Origin: Haliaeetus albicilla
Lineage: Eukaryota > Chordata > Aves > Accipitriformes > Accipitridae
Direction of reading: 5' to 3'
Assembly: GCF_947461875.1 (NCBI RefSeq)
Contig: NC_091509.1
Location: 9,610,001 to 9,674,000 of the forward strand
DNA length: 64,000 nt
Shown here: positions 1 through 11,950 of the stretch, in pieces
Layout of the letters: each line of letters opens with the position of its first letter
Numbering within the stretch: position 1 is the first letter of the stretch
The notes under the pieces: model-generated
The model's database searches: none
The model's input: only the letters and a program-made list of their open reading frames with translations
Told to the model about the DNA's origin: nothing
Made by a program: the position numbers and the translations under genes

Positions 1-3000
1 TATTTAAGTGGGTTAAGATACAGATTTAAAAGAAAAAATGAATATATGTAAATCATAATGCAAGGAAAATATTAATGCACATAACGCTACCACACCCCTT
101 GTTTCTGAATTGCCATTGGATTCAGAATAAAGTCATAACAGCGCTGGAAGGACAATAGCAAAAAATTCCTGCCCGGTGAAAAGAAGCATTAGAAAACATG
201 CAGATTCCCTGACACAACAGTATTTAAAAGGCATTCTAAATTTCTCATCGCTTTAGCATAAATGTAACTCAAAATGACTTAAAACACTTGATCTTGATTC
301 TGCTGCTGTTACAAAACATAAATCCGTCAAAGCTGACAGAATTACTCTGGTTTAAAGCTGGAGGAATTGAGGAAGAATTTGGCGTTTTGATTCAATCTTT
401 AATGTGCAATTTACCTTCCACGTATACAACACGTACTGGCTCTCAGGCAGAAGATAAACATGTAATAAATCAGCTTACATTTTTTTCAGCTCTTACTCAC
501 AGTGGAATCCCCAAAATTCATTTTATTTTATCTTTTTCCCACTCTTCAGCTTTTTCTCTTTCATTTTCCTTCCTCCTCTTCAATCACCACAGGTTTGCAT
601 TTCTCATTTTCTATTTTACATCACTCCGCTTTGTTCTCTACAATGGAAAGACAGACAGACAGAAAGAAAGGCAGACAGACAGCAGGAAGAGACATACAGC
701 AAGTCCAAGGTAACAATCTCGGACACCCACATTCTGGAGGATCTGTTTCTCTCTCAAAAACATTTTAACTTTATAAAGGGAAGGGAATCAAAACTCATTT
801 GCATACGGGTTCATTCCATCTATTCAGCTCATATGTTTATAGCTCTGGAAAGTCCCTTTCTGATTCCCTGGTTGATAAAGAGCCAGGAAGGTAACGCAAC
901 AGCAGGGAGAGGTGAGAACTGTTTTGCTGACCTTGCAAGCGGGACTTAAATGAAGCACTCCATTCGCCTTGCTCAGAGGACCCAACTGGGAAATTTGGGT
1001 GCTTTTTATCCTTTAGATTTCAAGGCTCAGACCATACATGTAGAGCTAAAGATTCAAGTCAGAGAAACCCCCACTCTTGTGCAGGAGGAAGCTCTGGTCA
1101 GGCGCTCAATACTTCAGCTTCCTGTCTGTACACTCCGCGGTCTAATCTGGGGAAATCCTGAAAACATTATCAGATGCCCGATAAGCTCTTTAGCTTTCAA
1201 GTACATAGTGATTCAGTTTCGGTCAAAACCTCATTTGAATACAGTTTTAAAATCTAAATAAAAAGTGAGACCCTAACGGAGAAGAGATTAGCCTCGCAGT
1301 CTAACATCGCTGGTATCCAAAATAATGTGACTGATGTTTAAAACTGGCATAAACAAATCTACTTTTCCATACCTGCATCAAGATGCTCAGTGTGTGTAAT
1401 CCAAGCTTATTAAAAAGGAGTGGAATTATATGTCTGGTTAATTAAATGCCTTTATTTATCCACAAACAAATAACGCAGCAGAAGCAGCAGCATGGATTGC
1501 TTACTCCATCCCGATGTTGTTCACCACCGACTTGAGGCAGATTGTTTCTGAGAGAGAGAGGGTTTGCTTGAAACTCTGGTGCACACTCATCCTACAGGCT
1601 TCTCCGGCAAAGCTGGGAAGTGTGGCAATCCTTGTTTTGTTCAGTATAGACACTTGTTTACCAGGCATTAGACAGATGTTTCCAAACCCATTTCACAGCC
1701 ACTCATCGCAGGCTAACAGCAGGCTCTACAATTTGATCTGTGGATTTAGCCCTAGAAGAGTAAATCTCCACCACCACAGTCTGAACCCCCAACATCTTCC
1801 AGTTCAGATGGGTACTGAATTGGGATTCACCCACAGGAAATCACTCCCGCTCCACTGGTCTCCTTCATCTCAGCCAGGCCAGGGAGCTTTTCTAGGATAC
1901 ATTCCAGGAGGTTCTCCTTCACAGGCAACTTCTGAAGATCTTGAAGAAATTCACTCCATCTGTGAGTCTGGAAGCAACTAGGAACATTTTCCCAGGTATT
2001 GCAGGTCTGCAAGCAGTCAGGGCTTAATCTCCTTTCCACTCCCAGAGCATAAAATTTATCAAATGCTTTTTCATGAGAGCTCTGATGTTTTCTGCTGCAC
2101 TCACCCTAAGGGTTACCACAAAAACAAACTCATGTATGGACCAGCTACTTTGGAGAAGAGGAAAATTGGGAAGATATTTATTGTTAATAACCACATTCCT
2201 CCAAGTCAGTACAAAGGCTCAGGTTGTCCGAAGTCAGGGCAAAAGTATGTAGCATCTTTTGTTTCATCCCAAGATCTGGTTTACAGATCTCCAATTAGAG
2301 TAATACACAAGATACATTTCACAAGAGCGGAGGTTTCAGACACAAAACCACTCATCATTTTAATACCCATGGTAAAATATGTAACAACAGTAATTAACAC
2401 TGGAAGGCAGATCCATTGACACTGAGTTCAGATCCAGATGGGAAATAATCCCAAAGTTTCAAAAGCATCTGGAACTGGGATTTTGCTTTTCAGCAGCATG
2501 AGAGACCTGGTGTTGGCTAACAAAATCCCATGTCTAAACTCTCAGATGCTGCCCTGTGTCAAATTTGAGCATGGAGAAGCAAAGGTCCTAGTAGGACTTA
2601 TCAATAAAAATGCTTAAATGAATTTGCATGAGTCATTGCACAGGAAGAGAGGAAGAGTCATATTTCAAGCTGGTATTCAGCTGTATTTGCAGTGCTCACT
2701 GGCACAACTTTCAAAATGCATCCTCGTTCTAGCCCCAGGTTTAAAAACCTCTCTGTAAAAGACACTGAACTAAATTAATCTGTTCCCTGCTGACCAATAC
2801 ATCCTTGCTGGTTCTTTAAGTAAAGATCATTCAAGTTTCCTGGGTCCCAAAAGGCAGGTTTCATTATGTGCATGTGTCACAGCTGGATAACCTAAAGCAG
2901 AAAGTAGCTAAATACAACCAGAGTCCCATGGTGAGAGAATCACAGTCCTCAGCACATCTTCCAAGCAAAAGCAGAAAAGTGACTAGTAAAGCCTAAACAT

Positions 3001-6000
3001 TTACACAGGCCTTTAGGAAGGAAAGATACAGGACAGGTTCTCCACTTCGCTTTGTGAAACAAAAGCAAAGACTAAAGGAGGGAAAAAAAAGAAAGCTTGT
3101 ACACAGTGACTGGTAAGTGAAGAGACAGGCAATATACGTGCACTGCTCTTGACACAGTCAAGATGGTTATTATCATCTTAGCATCTCACCTAGAAAGTTT
3201 TGACCAACTGAATTTGGTTTTTGACAAGAAGTCTAGATCTTACCATAATTCAGTGGCTGGAATTTCTTGAGGCAATATTATGTTAGGCCAAACAAGGTAA
3301 CACTACAGCCCTGAGTGCAGCACTATCAGAAACGCAATGCATGGTCACGCAGTGCTTTCTTAAGGCATTAAATCACAGCCCAGGTGCCGGTATCATCACC
3401 ACCAGGTAGTTCCAGCTTCTCTGCTTTATTTATTGCTGTTCACTGTATTCTGCATAAATATGAAGGGCTGAGTTCCTTCTTTCACTGGGGAGGAAGGTCC
3501 TCCCAGAAGGGAGGATCTCTTCCAAGCTAGTTAAAATCTTTACAGCAGTATAAAACATGCAGGCATCAGAGATAAATCAGGTCCTGTATATAAAATATCT
3601 TTCACAAAAATATAGCCTTCAGAAAGCACAGTAAACATATAGTCACTTCTTGCATGATTTCATAAATCTTCCATCCCTGCTTATAGTATTTCTTTGTGAC
3701 AGACAGTGAGATAATACCATGAGTTATGAATTCCAAGAGGAGCTGCAGCTTGGTCCCTTTGAAAACTATGGCAAAATCCACATTACTTTTGAAGAAACTG
3801 GAATTTCTCCCTCCATACTGTTAAAAGCAAACTTTCACTTGGTTTCCCTTGAGAGATGAGTTCTGTGGATCTTTTTCTAGAATATAGAGCCTTATACAAA
3901 AAATAAATTATTTTTTACTTTTGTGCATGTAGTCGTCAGGTTACTTTAAGCTGAATTGACTTACAAATTTTATGAGCTCTCCCACTGATTTCTGTCTCAT
4001 TGCTTTAATATCCAATACAACTGATTCAAAAGAGATTGGCCTGACAGAGAAACCTAGGAAATACTTCATAAATCATGCACCTTTCATAGACCACTTTGCA
4101 CATCTACAAAGGCTATGGTCATATCACAAGCCAGGTAGGATTTGATTAGCCAATTCTTATTTTGCCCTGTGATGGGCATATAAATTAGGACACAGTGCTC
4201 CCACCTCTTACGCAGGCAGTGCAGAGCTACGTAGGGCATGCTTGGGTAGCAGAGTAGAGAGGGGATGGTAGGAACAGGCCTTCTGTTTCTGTGTATTCCT
4301 GATGACCTGTGCAGCCTCCAGAAGCCACAGACCTCTGCTTGTGGACAGGGCTCACAAAAGAGGGAGGAACATGCCAAGACAGGAGAGCTGCAGCTACCCT
4401 CCATGACATGTTTTTCTAAACTGGGAAGCATTCCCAGTAGGAAATGCCTGCAGAGATTCATACAGAGGCAGTAACCTTCCCCCCAGAGTCTGTTTGTGTA
4501 CGTGAGTGCATGTACATGCACATATTTCTTATCCTAAAGGAAGAATTTTGCTCTGTAGTTGCACAGAGGGCTTGGATCTTACCAGAATGGCCCGCAACCC
4601 CTGCAGCTTTGCTCAGAGTCCCCCATGACAGCCAGGCTATCTGTCCTAGTGTCTTAAAACCCTGCCAGAGTTATTCTACTCAGGTTTATCATTCTCTTAA
4701 CTATTTTGCTGTGCCTGGCTTAATCATCTGTGAAAGCAAGACTGTGAGAGCCGGCACAACGCAGTCAGACCCCACACAAACCCACAGATCTGCCACCGCA
4801 CCTCAGCCCTGGCCTGCGGCACCCCTGCTGCCTCGCTCCTGCCTGAGAGCTGCTGCCCGTGGTAAGCCCTGGGCTGGTGTGCACCCTGCGCTTGTGACAA
4901 ATGGCTCTCACTAAAATGAATGCACCATTTCAATGGGGAAGAAAAAAAAATCTACTGCTGCTCTATCAGCCAGCTTGAGCGAAAAGAAATGATGCAAAGT
5001 AGTACCAGGCAGCACAGTACAATTTCTGTCACAAGCTTCATAGATGGCTTCACTAGATGCTTTGCAGACAGAAGTTAAAGAAAACAGGAAGGTTTCAAAC
5101 CAGTTACGAAGGCGGGAAGTGAGTCAGCCCTGAGCAGGAGGGACAGCAAACAGCAAACCCTTCCACCGCAGACACCCAGCCACGGCACACGGACCCGGAC
5201 GTCCAGAACCAGAGTGAATGGACCCGAGAGCAGAGAGCATCAGCCGGGCAGGAACAGTGAGGAAAAGGGACGCTTCTTCACTGACCACTGCCCAAAGGAC
5301 GGAAGATTTTCTCCATGCAGAGGATTGTCTTCTAACCAGTTTTCCTTCTTGTAGAAGCAGCCTAACCACCAAGCCACCAGCTCGTCCCTACCCTGGCCAG
5401 GCACACTGAAGCCTCCTGAGCACTTCTGCTCAGGAGGAGCAGCTGAGAAGAGTCCTCCAGAATAACTCAGCTGGGATCGGGATTTCGAGTCCCCTCGAGC
5501 ATCCTGAAATTTGAACACTGGCTTCTCACGCACTCAGATGAGTACTGCGCTATTGGAAATAGAAACACCAACACCTCCTCCTCAGTTGCCATCCTACTCT
5601 GCCCGCGTCCCACATGAGAAGAAACTGCTCTGAAAACACTGTCACATCGTCCTCCACAGAACAAGGAGGCCAAGGAACTTCTTAGCAGGGTTTAGGCATA
5701 AACAAGACTAGCTGCTTGCCTAGAAACAGATGCTTATCAGAGAACTCATCTGGAGTAAACAGAAGAGCCATAAGTCATCAGTGCTACTGCAGCTCAGCAG
5801 CATTATGGCAGGAGTTCTGAGGATCTGCATTTTGAGGACAGGTAAAAAAAGAGGCCCAGGTCCTTTTGTAGGTGTACCTCCAGGCACACAAGCTACATCT
5901 AAAAATAGAACCTGGGTTCTGAAGTCACACAGACAGCTTTGAACATTACAGTCTAAATATTTGACAGTATTGTCCATCACACAGACATGTTGCATTCCCA

Positions 6001-8470
6001 GTTGCTGTACCAGGAAATAACACTCAGCCCTTAAGCCCAGAGAGTTGCACAAGCACCGAGACCCTAGACTGGTAACAAACTCCCACCAACCTTCGAAGAC
6101 TCCTAAATAGGGCAAAATAGTTAAAGAATTAGCTGTTCCACAGATAGTGCATCAGGTTCCTAGTATGTTGGCCTCTGTTTCAAGCATACTGTTGAAGCTA
6201 TTAGGAGGAAAAATAATTTTTTGCTCTCTGTATTAATCAGAAAAATAGGATGCTAGTTCCAACTGACCAAAAAAAAAAAAACCTGGAGAAGGACAGACAG
6301 AACTGGCTGAGTTCCAGCACTAGAAAAGGCCCTTGCCCTCTGCTTCTTCTTAGAATAAGCTTCTAGAAAGCAGCAAACCACTGTAGCAAAAGACTTAAGA
6401 GTCACAGCATGGTCACATATACCAGGTTGAGGAACCAGGACACAAATGAAGTAGAACATGAGCTTCCTCAAGGCAATTAGATTTCAATGCAAAGCATTTC
6501 CAAATCCTTCCTAGTTTCAAAAGAAACTCAGAGTAAGGCGTGGGAAGATGGGCACAAAAGAACAAAACACTTCAGAGGAAGGTTTACCAACACTGAAAGA
6601 AGCTGTTGAGAACTTCTTATCTGAAAAAAAGGCTGGGGCAATACTGGGTAGAAGGTAAAAAGCAAAATGCAGTATCTGGTTGCAACTTGCAAGTTTTGAA
6701 CACCTTCCAGTGGAATAATTATTCTTAGAAAAGTGCTGTGCTGTTGGAATCAATTTCCCACAGGAATGCTTCCAATTTGATTTTGATTTTTTCTCTCACA
6801 CGTAGTTTGATAGGTCAGCACGCTTCTGGAACCAGGGGACACTGCATTTACAAAATGAAGTTTCATTCCTAAGTTTTACAGAGTAAGATTTTGTAAGTCA
6901 GCTTTGGAATTAGAAGTCTTGCTTTCATAAGAATGGGACACTTTAACTGACAATTTAAAATACCTAAAAAGAATTTTTAAGCTCCTTCACAAAATCCAGG
7001 AGATGAAACATAATAGGCTCTACTCCAGACAAAGGATCATGCAGCTGCTAAAAACAGCTCTCAAGGGTTGTGTATTTTTTTTAAGAAGGAAGGAGATGGG
7101 CAAGGACTAGGCAATACCTTAACAGCCTTAGGAAGAAAACTGTATGGACAAAGCTTTCAAGCTGAAAAGAGGTTCAGAGCAAAGAAACCGTCACTCACTG
7201 TTTGCTGCTGGGTATGTTTAGATGAACAGAACTTGGTACATTCCCTGAAAACAAACAGAATCCATCAGAGAGAATCACAATTTATTTCTCCTGCCTGGAG
7301 TTTCCACAAGCAGCAGGTACAGAGAACCCCAATTCTGGCTAATCAGATTTTTAAAAGGAGGTTGCTACCATGCTGAATGAAATGCAAAACCCTCTGAACT
7401 AATAAATTCCAGCAGCACCTTGTATTTGATTAAGGAACAAGATGATACGGTTAGCTAAACACGATGTTACTTTATTGATTCCTGAAGCTAGAATGGTTTT
7501 GCTCACCTGGCTTACAGAAAACTGAAGCCAAACAACAACTGATTCAAGCTTGGTTTTGTTATGTTGGTTTTTTTCTTGTTCCAAAGCTGAGTCATAGAGA
7601 CTTTGCAGAACCTGCACTGGAACAACAGCCAAAGAAAATATTCTTATTGAGGAAACAGTTCTGCTGAAAGCTGGTATCCCCTGATGGGGACATCCCAGCA
7701 CAGAGGGGGTTTGTGCCTGCTGAGATCTGCTGCATGCCACAGCCCGTCCCTCTCAAGCCAGATGATTCAGCAGCGCGTGGAGCAGCCGTTTTATCACTGC
7801 CCTGCAGAATTATTCAGTGCTGCTCTTCAGACCTCAGCAGGGACCTGTTCACCACATGGACTTCTCACACCTTCAGAAGGAAGGCTGGCCACATTATTCA
7901 CCCCACGGACTGCAGAACTGCATATTGCTCTGGAGAGCAGTAAGGGCCCACAGGGCCCCACGATTGGGATTTCCCTGCAACAGTCCCAGGGACATCCCTC
8001 GATGCAGGGACAGGCACGCATTGGTTTTGTGTCTCTGTGGATAGCTGGGAGTTTACCAGAGAAGGAAGAACGGGATGATCTGCACTTCATGTCTGCAGGA
8101 ACTCTGCTTGCTCTCCCCTGTGCTCCCGCTGAGGCACAGCTCATCTCTCCATCTTCTGAGTGCATGTTCACACCGCAGCTGGAAAAAAACACTGTGGGGA
8201 ATGGGAACGTTTCCAGGGATTTTTGCTTAAACCCACTAATATTCAGTATCCTAGCCGGCTAGTTACAGAAGATTAACGGCAGTATCTTGCTTGGGTGTCA
8301 GAAGAAATTTGAGCAGCAGCAGCAGCTGAGAGAAAAGTGACAGAAATATTAAAAGACACTCTCCATTGCTGCACAGCAATCACGCTGTCACAGTTCACAA
8401 GAAAACACATCTGTTTGGTTTTTGAAGAAAGGGTCTTCCCTGCCCTCGGGGAAGACAAGGGTCTGTAAAT
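1..8470. other. Intergenic region, no gene recognised
   Basis: I see no recognisable coding exon in this moderately AT-rich stretch. The open frames here are short, begin at arbitrary ATGs, and resemble no family I know. A short ACAG-type tetranucleotide repeat lies at about 648-682. By synteny with human 5q33 this is the downstream side of PTTG1, in the direction of the miR-146a host gene and ATP10B. I looked for the mature miR-146a sequence on both strands and did not find it. Unannotated non-coding transcripts cannot be excluded. Confidence 0.6.
648..682. repeat. Short ACAG/AAAG tetranucleotide repeat
   Basis: Imperfect tandem ACAG units are interrupted by AAAG units. This is an ordinary microsatellite with no associated gene. 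Confidence 0.7.
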
Positions 8471-8479
8471 CAGGATCCA

Positions 8480-8900
8480 GAAGTCTTCTTACTGGGATCC
8501 AGGTCACACGCCCAGAGTGCTGTGGCCGTAGAAAGCAACGGGAATGGGAAGCGGAGGGAAGCCCTGCTGACAGCCGCGGCTGCGTGGCCCGCAGAGCCCG
8601 CGGAGCAGCAATGGCCGCGGAAGCCGTAAGGCACAGGCTCTGCCCCTGCCCCGCTCACCGCTGGTGCCCGCGTTCCAGCGGCCCCCTGCCGCGGGGCCGA
8701 GGCGCAGCCCGGCCGTGCAGCGCCCCCACAAGAGGCATTTAGGAAACGCTGGCCGGCAGCGGGGGCGCCCTCTAGTGGCGCAGCTTGCGCGGAACGGCTG
8801 GCGGGCGGGCGGGAAAACCCTGACTGCCAAAAGCCTCATCCCCAGCCTCATCCCCAGCCTGCCTGCTCACCCCCCGGGCTCGGTGCAGGGGTGCTGCTTC
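8480..8900. promoter_or_regulatory. Orphan GC-rich, CpG-containing island
   Basis: A block of a few hundred bases is markedly richer in G+C and CpG than the AT-rich sequence on either side. It contains repeated GCCGCGG/CGCGG words, ETS-like CGGAAG, and a perfect CTCF-type motif at 8765-8778. No open frame in it resembles a known protein, and no gene starts here that I can identify. CpG clusters like this in bird genomes usually mark promoters. One inference is the promoter of a non-coding transcript, possibly the miR-146a host gene, which would run leftward on the minus strand. Nothing in the sequence proves transcription. Confidence 0.5.
8765..8778 (-). promoter_or_regulatory. CTCF-type binding motif, perfect core
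   Basis: Read on the minus strand the 14 bases are CCACTAGAGGGCGC. This matches the vertebrate CTCF core CCASYAGRKGGCRS at every position. It lies inside the orphan GC-rich island. The motif match is seen directly; occupancy is an inference. Confidence 0.75.
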
Positions 8901-11061
8901 CTCTCCCCGGCTCCTTTAGCCCCCTTTACCCCTCCTCACACCCAGAGCTGTCGGCCATGTCCTTGCCCCCCCTCTCCTCTTGGCTTTCCACAGCACCCAC
9001 ACTTGGAGCCCCTCAGATGCCATTACCGAGGTCTCTAGATCCTTCCACAGCCGTCCTGTGTGATCATTCACAGTGACAATGCCCTCTCTCACCGGTGAAA
9101 TATGTTGTCCTCAAGTAACCCAAATCGTGTCATCAGCCTTCTAACCTCATCCTTCAGAGCTCCCACCCCGACTTTTTCATTTTCACTCAGGGTCTGGCTC
9201 TGCCGTCCGCTGGAGACTTGTTTGAACGGCAATGCGGCAAGTTCAACACCTCGCCAGACAGCAAATGCCCTCCCTTGTGACTTCTGTGTCAATGCACATA
9301 TTAATGACATTATAAGAATTGTGAACAATTCTCTTTGCGATAAGTACATACAAACATGTCCATATTTAAATATTAGCTTCTATATTCGCAGATGAAGACT
9401 GGACTTACACAACAGATAGCTCGTGATCGTCACTGCAATAAAAAGGGCCCAGCTTTCCCCACAGGCAGCGGTCTGGCAGGAGGGGTCTTTCCTCCAGAAA
9501 GGCAGCCTTGTCCTTCGTGCCACCACAGCAAAGAGCTGCCCATGCCAAAGGGACGAGGTCTGTCTCTCTTGGCAGCATCAGGCGCTCCCACCTCACAGCT
9601 GTGGTGAGGACAGCCCAGTTCTCCCAGTCCCACCTCCCCAGTTCAACCACACCCAGTTCTGCCTCCACTGCATGAAGTTCACCCCATGGGCTTTCCCACC
9701 ACGCATGCAGTACCAAACCTGAGAATTCAACTAATTTTCAGCCCGCAACAGGGGAAAAAAGCACCAGGAAAACGGCAGCTCCCACCAGTACTGCTCAGCT
9801 GCGCTCGCTCTGCAGAGACTTTGTGCAGCAGTTTGGTTTTTGAGACATGACAGTTTCACTACTTTGTGAAGCAAAGGCCAGGACTAAAGGTAGGGTTCCC
9901 GAGGCGGTGCTAGAGCACAATTCAGGAGAATTCAAAATCCCACACAAATGCGACACACCTCACAGGTACCGACAACGCTGAGGCCGCCGTCCCAGAAGAA
10001 ACACCCTGCAGCCGTGCGGCCGCTGGTCCAGCCACCCAGACCCCCCACTTCAGGAAGCCTCAGGCAGGAGCTGTGCTGAGGCAGGAGCTGCCCAGCCCAC
10101 AGCCTCTTCCCCCAGAGCTGGCAGGGGCCCTGCGCCCGCAGCACTCTCCTCCAGCACTTGCAGTCGCCCAGGGGCCAAAAGGCCGGACAGCACAGGCTCC
10201 TCAGCGAGGGAGAAGAGCCAGAGGACTGTGGTGGGTAAGCCACAAGGCTCAACAGATCTAGAGCGAGGCAAAAGGGGGCTTGGATGTGCCCACATGAGCT
10301 GCAGTTACCCCCTCCTGAATGCAGCACTTCTGAAATGCCTGGTTTTACTCAGTGCTCTCTAAAAGTTTTGTTCATGGAGATTTTGTTTGAATTAGGAAAG
10401 AGCAGAAGATGCAGGATCTGGTCTCTAGGAAAGACTGGAGCGGATCTCACAGGGTTGTTGAGCACCCATGCGAAGGCAGGGCTCAACCAAGGCTGCAGAG
10501 CTGTAAAAGGCTGGATTTACAGCATGCACCTCAAGGTGATGCAATGCTTAATTGTGATGCTGTTTTACCTCTGGACTGCTAGGCAGAGGAAATGAAGTCT
10601 TTACCTACAGAGCTGCCCCCACCATGCATTTATTTTTTTCTGCAGGACCCTTCCTCAAGTTGGAAATACACACTTGCCACAAAGAGAGGCTGTCTGACAG
10701 TTCAGCTCCAAAAGACATTTTTATCAAGGAGGCTCAGGGTTAATTGTGAAAATGAAACTAAATGCATATACCTGAAACCAGACTGAATGCTTTTCATTAA
10801 AAGTAAAAGATTCTTTCCTGTTTAAATAGCTCAAAACCAGCTGTTTGTTAGGTATTTTCTCCAGGAGTTGGCTTCCTGAGGAAAATATTCAACCCCAAAA
10901 TACCACATTTGTGAGCTGAAGTATGAGTGCCATCTACACTGGACACTGCTGCCAGAACATGCCTCAATGCTATGGCAAGGTAATAAAGGTTTTTCTCAGG
11001 TCAGAAGTCAGCATTTTCTGGGACATTCTGGTAGCTGGTTTAAGATCTATGAAGGTTATTA
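8901..11061. other. Intergenic region, no gene recognised
   Basis: This stretch is mixed composition and includes a GC-richer patch around 9.9-10.3 kb. No splice-flanked coding exon or repeat family was recognised. Confidence 0.5.
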
Positions 11062-11289
11062 TGCTGGTTTTGGCTGGGGTAGAGTTAATTTCCTCCACAG
11101 TAGCTAGTATGAGGCTATATTTTGGATTTGTGCTGAAAAGTGTTGATAATACAGGGATGTTTTTGTTATTGCTGAGCAGCATTTACACAGAGTCAAGGCC
11201 TTTTCGGCTCCTCACCCCACCCCACCACTGCAGGGGAGTTAGCAAGCAGCTGTGTGGTTCTTAGCTGCCAGCTGGGGTTAAACCACAAC
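11062..11289 (+). mobile_element. Internally deleted LTR of an endogenous retrovirus (ERVK-like)
   Basis: The block starts with TG in a TGCTGGTTTTGGCTGG context and ends near a GGTTAAACCACAAC context. Both ends are closely similar to the LTR at 19,489-20,003. It is about 228 bp against about 515 bp for that copy. The central part is missing, including the ATTAAA polyadenylation signal. A primer-binding-site-like sequence and leader follow on the plus strand, so this is the 5' LTR of a plus-strand element. The family assignment is inferred from the PBS type and from memory of avian LTRs. Confidence 0.8.
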
Positions 11290-11950
11290 TTGGGTCCTTT
11301 TTGGCACCCAACATGGGGCTCAAAGGATACAAGATAATGGCAAATTTGATTGGAATGTGCTAGATCAAGTTTATAGCTGTTACTGCTGTTTAGCTATCAA
11401 TGAGCAAGCTCCTGTGCTCACCATAGGGCTTGCTTGCCTTACTGTGTATTAGACTCTAGTGCTTGCTAGTGGCTGCTTTTTGCTTTCACTGCTTGCTGTA
11501 CTCCTTATCTTACTCTGCTGTGCCTGGGAACATTTTGATAACAGCAATGGCGATGTGCCTGGGCTGGCACATGGCCAGGGCATCACTGCTGTAATGGACA
11601 GGCTGGAACTCCAGTGTGAACTTGAGGAGAAGGGACTGTGATCTATGGATGAGTCCACATGGGAGCAAGACACCTTGAAGCATCTGTGGCTGTGAGTAAG
11701 TCCACACCAGAGCAGGTACATCTCAAAGCATCTATGGCTGTGGTTATGTCTGTGCCACAGCAGGTACACCTTGAAGCATCAGGGGCTGTGCATGAGGTCA
11801 TGCTAGAGCATGTGGCCATGGATAAGCCCATGACAGAGCAGGTACACCCCTGGAGGGACTGCAGCCATAGGTAAGGCCATGTTGGAGCAGGTTTACTTCT
11901 GAAGGGACTGTGGCTAAGGCCACACTGGACCTAGAAGTTAAATTTAAGAT
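11290..11950 (+). mobile_element. ERVK-like 5' leader fragment with primer-binding site
   Basis: A TGGCACCC-initial 18-base block at 11,302-11,319 resembles a primer-binding site for lysine tRNA of the betaretrovirus (class II, ERVK) type, with two substitutions. It lies about 12 bases beyond the LTR. The sequence after it contains a 48-bp tandem repeat (about 11,660-11,890) and then fades into unique DNA. I find no gag, pol or env homology and no 3' LTR nearby. This is therefore a truncated, non-coding remnant. The right boundary is approximate. Confidence 0.7.
11660..11890 (+). repeat. About 48-bp imperfect tandem repeat in the retroviral leader
   Basis: The word AGCAGG/AGCAAG recurs at about 11,664, 11,711, 11,759, 11,807 (as AGCATG), 11,837 and 11,886. 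The spacings are 47, 48, 48, 30 and 49. Each unit carries a CACCTTGAAGCATC-like segment followed by GGCTGTG. One plus-strand frame stays open through most of the array because most spacings are multiples of three. I treat it as a leader repeat of the ERV, not as a gene. Confidence 0.7.

Noticed and set aside
913..920. TGAGAACT, the start of the miR-146a mature sequence
   Set aside because: The following bases do not continue the microRNA and no hairpin partner is present.
7684..8262. Open frame of 192 codons left of the orphan island
   Set aside because: It shows no resemblance to a known protein, and overlapping frames of similar length occur in all directions.
8811..8820. NF-kB-like GGGAAAACCC near the orphan island
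   Set aside because: It is tempting given the NF-kB control of miR-146a in mammals, but it does not fit the kB consensus fully and is a single 10-mer.
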